A stretch of DNA of 64,000 nucleotides from Klebsiella variicola (GCF_000828055.2 NZ_CP010523.2:3534001-3598000); one strand, 5' to 3'. Counted from the first letter of the stretch, positions 8,625-17,269 are shown. Translations and numbers: made by a program. Notes: generated by a model from the letters alone, not told the origin.

Positions 8625-9947
8625 ATGGCACTCTTCGATTTTCCTCGCTGGAAGTTGACCTCCCCCGCCGCTGAGTCCGGCGTTGTCGCCCCCGATGAAC
8701 GCTTGTCGGCCGGGCAAACGCTGGTGATGGGCGTGCAGCACGCCGTTGCGATGTTCGGTGCGACGGTGCTGATGCCGTTGTTGATGGGGCTCGACCCCAA
8801 CCTGTCGATTCTGATGTCGGGCGTCGGCACTCTGCTGTTCTTTGTCGTCACCGGCGGACGGGTGCCGAGCTATCTCGGCTCCAGCGCCGCTTTTGTCGGG
8901 GTGGTGATCGCCATTACCGGCTTTAACGGCCAGGGGCTGAACCCTCATCTGAGCGTCGCCCTTGGCGGGATCATCGCCTGCGGGCTGGTTTACACCCTGA
9001 TTGGTCTGGTGGTGATGAAGATCGGCACCCGCTGGATCGAGCGCCTGATGCCGCCGGTTGTGACCGGCGCGGTGGTGATGGCAATCGGCCTGAACCTGGC
9101 GCCGATTGCCGTGCGCAGCGTGTCCGCCAGCGCCTTCGACAGCTGGATGGCGGTGTTGACCGTGCTCTGCATCGGCATAGTCGCGGTATTTACCCGCGGG
9201 ATGCTGCAGCGTCTGCTGATCCTGGTCGGCCTGATCGTCGCCTGCGCACTGTACGCCCTGCTGGCTAACGGCTTTGGCCTTGGCAAGCCGCTGGACTTCT
9301 CCCCCCTCGCCCAGGCGGCGTGGTTCGGGCTGCCGCACTTTACCACCCCATCCTTTAACGGTCAGGCGATGATGTTGATTGCGCCGGTCGCGGTGATCCT
9401 GGTGGCCGAGAGCCTCGGGCACCTGAAGGCCGTCGCCGGGATGACCGGGCGCAATATGGACCCGTACATGGGGCGCGCCTTCGTCGGCGACGGGCTGGCG
9501 ACCATGCTCTCCGGCTCGGTGGGCGGCAGCGGGGTCACGACCTATGCGGAGAACATTGGCGTCATGGCGGTGACCAAGGTCTACTCGACGCTGGTCTTTG
9601 TCGCCGCGGCGCTGATCGCGATGCTGCTCGGCTTCTCGCCGAAGTTTGGCGCATTAATCCACACCATTCCCGGGCCGGTGATCGGCGGCGCCTCGATCGT
9701 GGTCTTTGGCCTGATCGCGGTCGCCGGGGCGCGGATCTGGGTACAAAACCGCGTCGACCTCAGCCAGAACAGCAATTTGATCATGGTGTCGGTGACCCTG
9801 GTGCTGGGCGCCGGCGATTTCGCGCTGTCGCTGGGCGGCTTTACGCTGGGCGGAATTGGTACGGCCACCTTCGGGGCGATCCTGCTGCACGCGCTGCTTC
9901 ATCGCGGGACGCGCGAGGCGAAGGAGGCCAGGGTAACGCCGGTATAA
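8625..9947 (+). CDS. rutG: RutG, pyrimidine permease (NCS2 family)
   Basis: 440-residue inner-membrane nucleobase:cation symporter, last gene of the operon, related to UraA and able in E. coli to import uracil and thymine. It is hydrophobic throughout with about 12-14 membrane segments. The NCS2 signature region is seen around VAESLGHLKAVAGMTGRNMDPYMGRAF and in SGSVGGSGVTTYAENIGV. A weak ribosome binding site lies in the 21-base gap after rutF. It is followed by 1.7 kb without genes. Confidence 0.95.
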   Translation: MALFDFPRWKLTSPAAESGVVAPDERLSAGQTLVMGVQHAVAMFGATVLMPLLMGLDPNLSILMSGVGTLLFFVVTGGRVPSYLGSSAAFVGVVIAITGFNGQGLNPHLSVALGGIIACGLVYTLIGLVVMKIGTRWIERLMPPVVTGAVVMAIGLNLAPIAVRSVSASAFDSWMAVLTVLCIGIVAVFTRGMLQRLLILVGLIVACALYALLANGFGLGKPLDFSPLAQAAWFGLPHFTTPSFNGQAMMLIAPVAVILVAESLGHLKAVAGMTGRNMDPYMGRAFVGDGLATMLSGSVGGSGVTTYAENIGVMAVTKVYSTLVFVAAALIAMLLGFSPKFGALIHTIPGPVIGGASIVVFGLIAVAGARIWVQNRVDLSQNSNLIMVSVTLVLGAGDFALSLGGFTLGGIGTATFGAILLHALLHRGTREAKEARVTPV

Positions 9948-9990
9948 GCCACATTAGCGCGGCGTTGGCGCGTGGGCCTGGGTGGGGTGA

Positions 9991-10034
9991 GCCTGTAGGC
10001 CGGATAAGGCATTTATGCCGCCATCCGGCACCGC
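9991..10034. repeat. REP element downstream of rutG
   Basis: GCCTGTAGGCCGGATAAGG, then CATTTATG, then CCGCCATCCGGCA forms a standard REP palindrome. The same REP and the next ~60 bases recur at 11011-11055, so it was duplicated together with the neighbouring 347-base element. Confidence 0.85.
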
Positions 10035-10086
10035 CACGGGTACTGAGCCTGACCGCCCGCTGGCGCGGGCCGACTGACCGTCAGGG

Positions 10087-10433
10087 CTGGATAATTTGAT
10101 ACGGTTATCGGTTTGCAACGGTTTCGCCCCGGCAAAACGGTTGTTCTGTGTTATTTCCGGGCAGATGGCGCTCCCGATAGGTCTTCTGCGTTATGCCTCT
10201 CCTGGCGCAGGGAGCGCACAGGGGGCGGCCAGTCGCCGCCGCCCCCTGTACCCCCGGGCTCCGGCCAGCAAAATCGCCACTGCGTGGTGCCTTCGACTTA
10301 TCCCTGCAGGCTTCGGGTCGGGCCGAGGCAGCGTCCCTGCAAAACACGGCCCTTAGCCCGCATCCATGCGGGCTGCCCCGGCCTTCCGGGAACGTCTCAG
10401 CGATTTTGAGGCCGCCAACAACGGCAGTTTCAG
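10087..10433. repeat. 347-base interspersed element, copy 1
   Basis: First of three direct copies, running from CTGGATAATTTGATACGG to GGCAGTTTCAG. It contains two GC hairpins: GGGGGCGG...CCGCCCCC near 10222-10247, and CAGCCCGCATCCATGCGGGC near 10356-10375. I count about five substitutions against copy 3. Short open frames cross it on both strands, but they carry no recognisable domain and the low divergence makes frame conservation uninformative. I do not recognise the family; it could be a MITE-like repeat or a structured RNA. Confidence 0.85.
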
Positions 10434-10568
10434 CAGCCCCAGGACCCGCGGTGATTTTGGGATGTAGGCCGGGCAAGGCGTGAGCCGCCGCCCGGCATAA
10501 AAGCGACTCCGCGCCTGATGCCATCGCCCGGCGGCGCTGCGCTTGCGTGGGCCGACTGACGGCCGGAG
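10434..10568. repeat. Spacer with REP-like palindrome between copies 1 and 2
   Basis: After the core, copies 1 and 2 share a further ~64 bases (CAGCCCCAGGACCCGCGG to GCCGCCCGGC) that includes a REP-like GTAGGCCGGGCAAGGCGTG arm. Copy 3 and the fragment near 27.8 kb lack this exact extension. Confidence 0.65.
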
Positions 10569-10914
10569 CTGGATAATTCGATAAGGTTATCGGTTTGCAA
10601 CGGTTTCGCCCCGGCAAAACGGCTGTTCTGTGTTATATCCGGCAGATGGCGCTCCCGATAGGTCTTCTGCGTTATGCCTCTCCTGGCGCAGGGAGCGCAC
10701 AGGGGGCGGCCAGTCGCCGCCGCCCCCTGTACCCCCGGGCTCCGGCCAGCAACATCGCCGCTGCGCGGTGCCTTCGACTTATCCCTGCAGGCTTCGGGTC
10801 GGGCCGAGGCAGCGTCCCTGCAAAACACGGCCCTCAGCCCGCATCCATGCGGGCTGCCCCGGCCTTCCGGGAACGTCTCAGCGATGTTGAGGCCGTCAGC
10901 ACCGGCAGTTTCAG
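10569..10914. repeat. 347-base interspersed element, copy 2
   Basis: Second direct copy, 346 bases, with a one-base deletion (TCCGG-CAGATGG) and about ten substitutions compared with copy 3. Both internal hairpins are intact. Confidence 0.85.
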
Positions 10915-11010
10915 CAGCCCCAGGACCCGCGGTGATTTTGGGATGTAGGCCGGGCAAGGCGTGAGCCGCCGCCCGGCGGCGCGGCGCTTGCGCGGGGCTA
11001 CCGACAATCC

Positions 11011-11055
11011 GCCTGTAGGCCGGATAAGGCATTTATGCCGCCATCCGGCACCGCC
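11011..11055. repeat. REP element, second copy
   Basis: Near-exact duplicate of the REP at 9991-10034, exactly 1020 bases downstream. The flanking sequence up to copy 3 is duplicated as well. Confidence 0.85.
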
Positions 11056-11106
11056 GCAGGTACGGAGCCTGACCGCCCGCTGGCGCGGGCCGACTGACCG
11101 TCAGGG

Positions 11107-11453
11107 CTGGATAATTTGATACGGTTATCGGTTTGCAACGGTTTCGCCCCGGCAAAACGGTTGTTCTGTGTTATTTCCGGGCAGATGGCGCTCCCGATAG
11201 GTCTTCTGCGTTATGCCTCTCCTGGCGCAGGGAGCGCACAGGGGGCGGCCAGTCGCCGCCGCCCCCTGTACCCCCGGGCTCCGGCCAGCAACATCGCCGC
11301 TGCGTGGTGCTTTCGACTTATCCCTGCAGGCTTCGGGTCGGGCCGAGGCAGCGTCCCTGCAAAACACGGCCCTCAGCCCGCATCCATGCGGGCTGCCCCG
11401 GCCTTCCGGGAACGTCTCAGCGATGTTGAGGCCGCCAACAACGGCAGTTTCAG
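11107..11453. repeat. 347-base interspersed element, copy 3
   Basis: Third direct copy. It ends at GGCAGTTTCAG and then diverges from copies 1 and 2 two bases later, which marks the 3' edge of the core. A REP-like palindrome follows at about 11492-11527. The rest of the stretch to 11650 holds no gene I can support. Confidence 0.85.
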
Positions 11454-11650
11454 CAAGAAAGGTGAATAAATTAACGGCAGGTCGCACGAACGTAGGCCGG
11501 GCAAGGCGTGAGCCGCCACCCGGCATAAAAGCGACGCCGTGCCTGATGTCATCGCCCGGCAGCGCTGCGCTGGCGCGGGCCTGGAGACAATCAGAGCCGG
11601 ACGAGTAGGCCAGCCAGGATAAGCGCCGCTGTAGGATCAGAAGCGTAAAA

Positions 11651-12589
11651 TTATGGCTCGCGGCGATCGGCCAGGTCCGTGAGCGGCTGCGCATCGTCGT
11701 TTGTGGAAACCTGCGGTGGCGACTTGCGCTTCCACTTCAGCTCGCTCACCAGCACCCCCGCGAGGATCAAGACGCAGCCGAGCAGAGCCAGCAGCGGCAG
11801 ACGCTCACCGGCCAGCCGGCCAAAAATACCGGCCCATACCGGTTCACCAGTATAGATAAGGGTGGCCCGCGTCGGCGAGACGCTGCGTTGCGCCCAGTTC
11901 ATGGTCACCTGAATGATCGCGCTGAAAATCCCCAGCCCCAGCGCGACGCCGAGCAGGGCCGGCGTCAACGGCGGAACCGCCTCACCGGCCGGCTTCATGG
12001 CGGCGAAAGCCACCAGCGACGCGGTCGCCAGCTGCACGACCGTCACCCGGCGGACATCGACTTTCCCGGCCCAGGCGCTGATAAGGATAATCTCCGCCGC
12101 GATCGCCAGCGCGCTCGCCAGAGTAATCATCTCCCCCACGCCAAGCGCCAGCAGATTATTTTCCGGCCCGGCCAGCAGGATCAAACCGATAAACGCCAGC
12201 ACAATCCCCACGCAGGACATCACCCCCGGCATACGGCCCAGGCACAGCCACTGCAGCAGCGGTACCAGCGGCACATACATCGCCGTGATAAAGGCAGATT
12301 TACTGCTGGAGATCGACTGCAGTCCCCAGGTCTGCAGGCCATACCCCAGCGCAATCGCCACGCCAATCGCCACCCCCGCCTTCACCTCCAGCCACGTCAG
12401 CCCCCGCAGGGTGCGCAGCGAGAGCAGGCCCACCGCCAGCGCGGCGGTCGCGAAACGCAGACCGACAAAAAACAGCGGCCCGCTGAGGCTCACCGCATAC
12501 TGCACGGCAAGGAACGTCCCTCCCCAGAACATGGTGATCATGATGAGGAGCGCTTCCTGGCGGGTAATGGAGAATTTTAACGAAGACAT
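11651..12589 (-). CDS. DMT-superfamily (EamA) transporter
   Basis: 312-residue inner-membrane protein with ten predicted hydrophobic segments in two EamA repeats (roughly residues 10-140 and 150-290). The first repeat shows MFWGGTFLAVQYAVSLSG and LGYGLQTWGLQSISSSKSA, the second TLIYTGEPVWAGIFGRLAGE, all typical of drug/metabolite exporters. The C-terminal ~30 residues are charged and cytoplasmic. Start chosen at MSSLKFSITRQEALL; the frame is open 44 codons further upstream, but that part is not transporter-like. Substrate is unknown. It is co-oriented with ymdF but separated from it by a terminator. Confidence 0.85.
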   Translation of the reverse strand: MSSLKFSITRQEALLIMITMFWGGTFLAVQYAVSLSGPLFFVGLRFATAALAVGLLSLRTLRGLTWLEVKAGVAIGVAIALGYGLQTWGLQSISSSKSAFITAMYVPLVPLLQWLCLGRMPGVMSCVGIVLAFIGLILLAGPENNLLALGVGEMITLASALAIAAEIILISAWAGKVDVRRVTVVQLATASLVAFAAMKPAGEAVPPLTPALLGVALGLGIFSAIIQVTMNWAQRSVSPTRATLIYTGEPVWAGIFGRLAGERLPLLALLGCVLILAGVLVSELKWKRKSPPQVSTNDDAQPLTDLADRREP

Positions 12590-12660
12590 AAGACAGCCAT
12601 GACGATTAACGGGCGACCAGTGTGCAATCCGCCCGGCGGGAGCGCAACCACCGACAGATA

Positions 12661-12686
12661 AAAAAACCGCCGGCAGATGCCGGCGG
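12661..12686 (-). terminator. Intrinsic terminator of ymdF
   Basis: On the minus strand CCGCCGGCA-TC-TGCCGGCGG is followed by TTTTTT, a textbook terminator 66 bases past the ymdF stop. Confidence 0.85.
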
Positions 12687-12751
12687 CGAGGGCGATGCGG
12701 TTGGGTCGGGGAGATTAACACCGCATCAAAGAGAACAGTGCGAGTCGCGCG

Positions 12752-12925
12752 TTAACTTTCACGACTACCGTGACTGTTTTTACCCCCTTTTTTGCCAGCC
12801 TCTGAGGCGCGCTGAGGGTCATTTTTAAAATTCCCCCCGCTATGCTGGCCACCTTTACGTCCTGCTTCTGATGCTCTTTCACGGTCTTCAGCAAAGTTGC
12901 CAGAACCGCCACGATGGTTTGCCAT
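12752..12925 (-). CDS. ymdF: YmdF, KGG-motif stress protein (57 aa)
   Basis: Reading the minus strand from 12925 gives a 57-residue protein beginning MANHRGGSGNFAEDRERA, with two copies of a SEAGRKGG/SEAGKKGG repeat joined by QHSGGNFKNDPQRA. This is the KGG (stress-induced, Gly-rich) family of E. coli YmdF, YciG and YdaD homologues, small hydrophilic proteins of unknown molecular role. GGAGGTCAGTA precedes the ATG. E. coli also has ymdF between rutG and wrbA. A 65-codon open frame overlapping it in another frame is a shadow. Confidence 0.93.
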   Translation of the reverse strand: MANHRGGSGNFAEDRERASEAGRKGGQHSGGNFKNDPQRASEAGKKGGKNSHGSRES

Positions 12926-13361
12926 TACTGACCTCCATTAGGTTAGACATCATAGTGCATTACGCGGGAGCGGCGACGCCGCTGTCTTACCGCGTATCTA
13001 TAAGGTTAGTGAATGACTGCCGCTGACGGCGGCAAATGAAATATCCAGAAACAAACCCGGGCGAAAAAAGTCCCCTCGCGGCGTGAACAGGTCCTAACCG
13101 ACTCTGCTGGCGGAGAAAAAATAGTCGGCAAAAATGTATCCTGATGCTACACCCTTGCCACACCGGCCAAAATAGCAGGCACAACGCTTCCTCCTTCTCT
13201 CCCTTTCAGGCCGCGCGGTGCAAGGAAAAGTAAATAATGCTTTGTCATTTTGTTATAAATCAAATAAATGCCCGTTGGATTTGCACTCTCCGGCGGAGGC
13301 TTTATCTTTAAAGGTAACCAGCCATTTGGCTGGCTTATAACGCAACCGAGGAGTGATGGAA
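12926..13361 (+). promoter_or_regulatory. ymdF-wrbA divergent intergenic region
   Basis: 436 bases without a supported gene between divergent ymdF and wrbA. It must hold both promoters; a plausible wrbA promoter is the AT-rich stretch 13225-13320 ending in GGCTTTATCTTTAAAGG. A small hairpin, TGCCGCTGACGGCGGCA, lies near 13018-13034. In E. coli wrbA is RpoS-dependent, but I cannot place a convincing sigma-S -10 here. Confidence 0.4.
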
Positions 13362-13958
13362 ATGGCTAAAATTCTGGTGCTTTATTATTCCATGTATGGA
13401 CACATTGAAACCATGGCTCACGCCGTCGCCGATGGGGCAAACCGGGTGGATGGCGTTGAGGTGGTTGTGAAGCGCGTGCCGGAAACCATGCAGGCTGAAG
13501 CATTTGCCAAAGCAGGCGGGAAAACGCAAAACGCGCCCGTCGCCACGCCGCAGGAGCTGGCAGAGTATGACGCCATCATCTTTGGTACCCCAACTCGTTT
13601 CGGCAACATGTCCGGTCAGATGCGCACCTTCCTCGATCAAACCGGCGGTCTGTGGGCGTCCGGCGCCCTGTACGGCAAGATCGCCAGCGTATTCAGCTCA
13701 ACCGGCACCGGCGGCGGACAGGAACAAACCATTACCTCGACCTGGACGACGCTGGCCCACCACGGCATGATCATCGTCCCGATCGGCTACGGCGCCCAGG
13801 AGCTGTTTGATATTTCCCAGGTCCGCGGCGGTACCCCTTATGGCGCGACCACCATCGCCGGCGGAGACGGCTCGCGTCAGCCGAGCGAGGAAGAGTTAGC
13901 CATCGCCCGCTATCAGGGCGAACATGTCGCCAAACTGGCCGTTAAAGTCCACGGCTAA
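13362..13958 (+). CDS. wrbA: WrbA, NAD(P)H:quinone oxidoreductase
   Basis: 198-residue flavodoxin-like FMN enzyme that reduces quinones by two electrons, a stationary-phase and oxidative-stress protein. Visible features are [15 protein letters not shown] (phosphate-binding loop), [21 protein letters not shown] and [13 protein letters not shown]. The start at 13362 has GAGGAGTGATGGA ahead of it; two upstream in-frame ATGs would add three residues. It is followed by yccJ with a 20-base gap, an arrangement shared with E. coli. Confidence 0.97.
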   Translation: MAKILVLYYSMYGHIETMAHAVADGANRVDGVEVVVKRVPETMQAEAFAKAGGKTQNAPVATPQELAEYDAIIFGTPTRFGNMSGQMRTFLDQTGGLWASGALYGKIASVFSSTGTGGGQEQTITSTWTTLAHHGMIIVPIGYGAQELFDISQVRGGTPYGATTIAGGDGSRQPSEEELAIARYQGEHVAKLAVKVHG

Positions 13959-13978
13959 TCTTCTGCAGGAGGAGTAAC

Positions 13979-14206
13979 ATGCCAACTCAAGAAGCAAAAG
14001 CACATCGCGTCGGCGAATGGGCAAGTTTACGTAACACCTCGCCGGAGATCGCCGAGGCGATTTTCGAAGTCGCCCACTACGATGAAAAACTGGCGGAGCA
14101 AATCTGGGAGGAAGGCAGCGACGAAGTGCTGGCGCTGGCCTTTGCCAAAACCGATAAAGATGCGCTGTTCTGGGGTGAACAGACGATTGAGCGTAAAAAC
14201 GTCTAG
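13979..14206 (+). CDS. yccJ: YccJ, small conserved protein cotranscribed with wrbA
   Basis: 75-residue acidic soluble protein ([38 protein letters not shown]). It is conserved next to wrbA in enterobacteria, and its function is unknown. GCAGGAGGAGTAAC gives a strong ribosome binding site, and a terminator follows, so wrbA-yccJ is probably one transcript. Confidence 0.93.
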   Translation: MPTQEAKAHRVGEWASLRNTSPEIAEAIFEVAHYDEKLAEQIWEEGSDEVLALAFAKTDKDALFWGEQTIERKNV

Positions 14207-14242
14207 AACGTTTATTTCCGCCAGGTCTCGCCCTAACCTGCT

Positions 14243-14270
14243 AAAAAACCCGGATTGCTCCGGGTTTTTT
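14243..14270. terminator. Bidirectional terminator between yccJ and agp
   Basis: AAAAAACCCGGA-TTGC-TCCGGGTTTTTT is symmetrical with A and T tracts on both sides, so it can serve both convergent genes. Confidence 0.9.
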
Positions 14271-14273
14271 ACA

Positions 14274-15521
14274 TTATTTCGCCGCCTCGTTGATCACCTT
14301 TTTAAAGGTCTCCAGCGGACAGAATCCCTGATCGTCAACCGGGCAGCCGTTAAGCGCCAGGGTGACCCGCTGCGGCGGGGCCTGCAGGGTTAACGCGTCA
14401 GCGTTACGCAGCTGTTCAGTACTTTGATAGACATACTCAATCTTCATCAGATCGCGATTACCGGCGCTGTCATGCCAGCGCTGAAACAGCAGTTTGCCGC
14501 CAATGGGCGTGCGCTCGTACTGGCCAGGTAGTTGATAAGGCTTAAAGTCCAGGGCCGTCAGCAGCGAGGCGATATTCGAGTCGTGCCCCACCAGCAGCGT
14601 GACTTTCGCCTTGTTGGCCTCCTCGCCCACCAGCGCGTTATCGATATATTTAACCAACGGTTTGGCGACGTTTTGTGCCACCGCTACCGAGGTAAACAGA
14701 CTATCCTGGTAGCCGTTCTTCAGCTTCGACAGCACCTGCCATTGCTTATCGCTGGTGATTTCCCCCCACGCCACCTGGTCTTTCGGGAAACCTTCATAAT
14801 ATTGCAGGGTGAAGGCGTCCACCAGCGAGTTGCCCACCTTCAGCGGACCGGAAACCCCCGGCTCCTGTTGATAACCGGCGCTAAAGGTATCCTTACCCTC
14901 GCTCAGCGAGCAGACCTGCTTCTCTTTGCAGGAGGGCGAGTTACGGTAATCGATCATCGTCTCCAGCAGCTTATAGCTCTCGGTCAGTTGCATCCCCTGA
15001 CGCTCTTTTTCCATCGCCTGCAGCGCTTTCTCGCGAAACGCGGGGGAGTCGTCGGTAATAACCGGGTTGAAGGTCGGGTCCATGGTGCCCATCTGCGGCT
15101 GGTGATGCACTGCAATGCCGCAGCCAGGGAACGCGCCGGTGATAAAGAACTGCGCGGTGGCGACGGTACGCTGCAGGCTGTTGGCATAGGCGTAAACCGC
15201 GTTTTCCGGTGGGCACTCGCCGCTGGTCACCAGCTTCTGCTGCGCCAGCCATTCGCGCATATAGTGGCCCATATACACCTCCAGCACGCCGCCTTTGGTG
15301 GTCAGCTGGCCGCCCGGCACATCCCACTGCGGCCAGGCCTTGGCGGTGGACTGCTCGAGCACGCTGCCGTTATTGGCCAGCGGCGCACGCAGGTTGTGAC
15401 GGCTCATGATCAGCACCTGCTGCAGCTGATACCCCTCCGGGGCGGCCGAGTCCTGCGCCTGAGCGCCAGCGGATAACATCACCGCGCCGGCAACGGCGGC
15501 GGCAAGTAGACGTTTTTTCAT
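14274..15521 (-). CDS. agp: Agp, periplasmic glucose-1-phosphatase
   Basis: 415 residues with an N-terminal signal peptide ([22 protein letters not shown]). It belongs to histidine acid phosphatases: the catalytic RHNLRAP lies at residues 41-47, and the C-terminal proton-donor region reads [11 protein letters not shown]. It releases glucose from glucose-1-phosphate scavenged in the periplasm and has phytase-like activity. The cysteines around GECPPEN and [11 protein letters not shown] probably form disulfides. Neighbours agp-yccJ-wrbA match E. coli order. Confidence 0.96.
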   Translation of the reverse strand: MKKRLLAAAVAGAVMLSAGAQAQDSAAPEGYQLQQVLIMSRHNLRAPLANNGSVLEQSTAKAWPQWDVPGGQLTTKGGVLEVYMGHYMREWLAQQKLVTSGECPPENAVYAYANSLQRTVATAQFFITGAFPGCGIAVHHQPQMGTMDPTFNPVITDDSPAFREKALQAMEKERQGMQLTESYKLLETMIDYRNSPSCKEKQVCSLSEGKDTFSAGYQQEPGVSGPLKVGNSLVDAFTLQYYEGFPKDQVAWGEITSDKQWQVLSKLKNGYQDSLFTSVAVAQNVAKPLVKYIDNALVGEEANKAKVTLLVGHDSNIASLLTALDFKPYQLPGQYERTPIGGKLLFQRWHDSAGNRDLMKIEYVYQSTEQLRNADALTLQAPPQRVTLALNGCPVDDQGFCPLETFKKVINEAAK

Positions 15522-15673
15522 CCCTTCATCCTTAGTCGTTTATTATCATCGCGTTAATTGTGACGGATTTATGACATTTTTCCTGGTAATCGCTCGCAAA
15601 CTTAGACCGTAGCCGAAAATTTCCCCTGCCGGGCAAAGAGTTTTATAATGAAACAATTAACCTGGAGGCTTTC

Positions 15674-16123
15674 GTGAAACGTACCCGTCTGGAAAACAGC
15701 TGTTGCCCTATCGCCCGCTCCCTCGATGTTATCGGCGACTGGTGGTCGCTGCTGATCGTCCGCGATGCTCTGCGCGGGGTGCGCCGGTTTAGCGAATTCC
15801 AGAAAAACCTCGGTATTGCCAAAAACATGCTCGCCGGGCGGCTGAAAATGCTGGTGGATGAAGGCATCCTGCGCCTGCAGCCGGCCTCCGATGGCAGCGC
15901 CTGGCAGGAGTATGTCCTGACCGACAAGGGCCGTGCCCTGCAGACGGTGCTGGTCGCCCTCTCCCAGTGGGCAGACGACTATCTTTTTGACCCGAACGAA
16001 CCGGCGACCCGGCTCATTGACCGCCAGCAGCGTCAGCCCCTGCGTAAGCTGGTCCTGCAGGCGGCGGATGGCCGTGAGCTGGACCCGGCAGACATCACCA
16101 TCGCTATTCCGCTGAACGACTAA
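15674..16123 (+). CDS. HxlR-family winged-helix regulator
   Basis: 149-residue MarR-like HxlR regulator: CPIARSLDVIGDWWSLLIVRDALRGVRRFSEFQ followed by GIAKNMLAGRLKMLVDEGIL and a wing ending in LTDKGRAL. The paired cysteines near residues 10-11 (NSCCPIA) are at the place where redox- or aldehyde-sensing HxlR proteins carry their reactive Cys. AACCTGGAGGC gives the ribosome binding site. The next gene is an SDR oxidoreductase in the same direction, with a perfect inverted repeat between them, so it probably controls that gene. The inducer is unknown. Confidence 0.85.
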   Translation: MKRTRLENSCCPIARSLDVIGDWWSLLIVRDALRGVRRFSEFQKNLGIAKNMLAGRLKMLVDEGILRLQPASDGSAWQEYVLTDKGRALQTVLVALSQWADDYLFDPNEPATRLIDRQQRQPLRKLVLQAADGRELDPADITIAIPLND

Positions 16124-16166
16124 ACGCTGCCCGCGGCAGGCAAAAATGAAAAAGTCCGGACAAAAT

Positions 16167-16220
16167 GGTTGCATTATTAAACCTAATATCTCATGCTGAA
16201 TTTGGTTTAATAATGCAACC
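16167..16220. promoter_or_regulatory. Perfect 17-base inverted repeat, candidate HxlR operator
   Basis: GGTTGCATTATTAAACC at 16167-16183 is exactly reverse-complemented at 16204-16220, separated by 20 bases. It lies just upstream of the SDR gene and downstream of the HxlR gene. The arms are AT-rich in the middle and no U-tract of terminator type follows (TTTTACG only), so an operator is more likely than a terminator. Confidence 0.6.
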
Positions 16221-16238
16221 TTTTACGAGGCAATTCTC

Positions 16239-17027
16239 ATGACCCAACCATCGCACACTGCTTTTATCACTGGCGCGTCCTCAGGTATCGGCGCGATCTA
16301 TGCCGAACGACTCGCCGCCCGCGGCTACAATCTGATCCTCGCGGCCCGCCGTGAAGACCGGCTGCAGGCGCTCGCCGACCAGCTGCAGTCACGGTATGCC
16401 ATCCAGGCCAGCATCCTCAAAGCCGATCTTAGCGAAGAGCACGGGATTGCCGCCGTAGAGCAGCGTCTGCAGCAGGATCCCGCCATCGACCTGTTCATTA
16501 ACAACGCCGGCACCGCGAAAATGGCGGGTTTTCTCGCCAGTACGCCGCGGGAGCACCAGGCGATTCACACGCTCAACACCACGGCGCTGCTGCGCCTGAG
16601 CTATGCCGCGCTGGCCGCTTTCGCCCCCCGACGCCGGGGAACGCTCATTAATATTGCCTCCATCCTCGCGCTGCATACGCTGCCGGGCAGCGCGGTCTAC
16701 AGCGCCAGTAAAGCCTGGGTGTTGAGCTTCACCCGCGGTCTGCAGGATGAGTTTGCCGACAGCGGCGTGCGTATTCAGGCGGTATTGCCGGCGGCGACCG
16801 CCACCGATCTCTGGCCGACCTCCGGCGTGGCGTTGAACGCCCTGCCCACCGGCACGGTGATGACCACAGAAGATCTGGTGGACGCCGCCCTCAGGGGGCT
16901 GGAGATGGGGGAAAAGGTCACGTTACCGCCGGTTCATGACCTGACACTGTGGGATACCTACGAGCAGTCCAGACTGGCGCTGTTTACCAGCGCACGAACC
17001 GGACAGCCTGCGCCGCGGTATCGCTAA
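16239..17027 (+). CDS. SDR-family NAD(P)-dependent oxidoreductase
   Basis: 262-residue classical short-chain dehydrogenase. The Rossmann motif TGASSGIG is near residue 12, with a following LAARRED arginine favouring NADP(H). NNAG is near residue 89, and the catalytic Ser, Tyr and Lys are visible in NIASILALHTLPGSAVYSASKAW. Substrate is unknown. TTTTACGAGGCAATTCTC precedes the ATG. It probably forms a regulated unit with the upstream HxlR gene. Confidence 0.88.
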   Translation: MTQPSHTAFITGASSGIGAIYAERLAARGYNLILAARREDRLQALADQLQSRYAIQASILKADLSEEHGIAAVEQRLQQDPAIDLFINNAGTAKMAGFLASTPREHQAIHTLNTTALLRLSYAALAAFAPRRRGTLINIASILALHTLPGSAVYSASKAWVLSFTRGLQDEFADSGVRIQAVLPAATATDLWPTSGVALNALPTGTVMTTEDLVDAALRGLEMGEKVTLPPVHDLTLWDTYEQSRLALFTSARTGQPAPRYR

Positions 17028-17047
17028 GCGGCACCTTGCGGCGGGCA

Positions 17048-17269
17048 TTACTCCGGTAGCGGAACCGCCGTCAGGGTACAAATGGCCTCGTGCTCGCCGC
17101 CGCGGCGATCGGTGATCACCACCTTATCGCCCGCTTTTTTGCCTTCACACGGCTTGAGGACCTGCTCCACGATCTGCTCGCGGCTCGCCTGACGTTCACT
17201 TTCAGCCTGGCTGGCAAAGGCAGACAGCGCCAGCACCACGCCCAGCAGGCTGAGGGTTTTCTTATACAT
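17048..17269 (-). CDS. Small secreted protein of unknown function (73 aa)
   Basis: A signal peptide of about 22 residues (MYKKTLSLLGVVLALSAFASQA) is followed by a short mature domain, ESERQASREQIVEQVLKPC ... VVITDRRGGEHEAICTL. The two cysteines of the mature part could form one disulfide. I do not recognise a named family. The export signal and the codon use make a real gene likely. It is convergent with the SDR gene, 20 bases away. Confidence 0.65.
   Translation of the reverse strand: MYKKTLSLLGVVLALSAFASQAESERQASREQIVEQVLKPCEGKKAGDKVVITDRRGGEHEAICTLTAVPLPE

Noticed and set aside
10096-11608. Sets of similar ~90-200-codon open frames on both strands of the repeats
   Set aside because: The frames recur only because the DNA copies are nearly identical; several frames are open at once, none has a recognisable domain, and the truncated copy breaks all of them.
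9948-11650. CRISPR array
   Set aside because: The repeats are about 347 bases, only three full copies, and no short regular repeat-spacer pattern or cas gene is present.
12715-12912. 65-codon minus-strand open frame
   Set aside because: Out of frame with the clear KGG protein YmdF at 12752-12925, which has the ribosome binding site.
12987-13184. 65-codon minus-strand open frame in the ymdF-wrbA gap
   Set aside because: Cys- and Arg-rich translation, no family, and it lies where promoters are expected.
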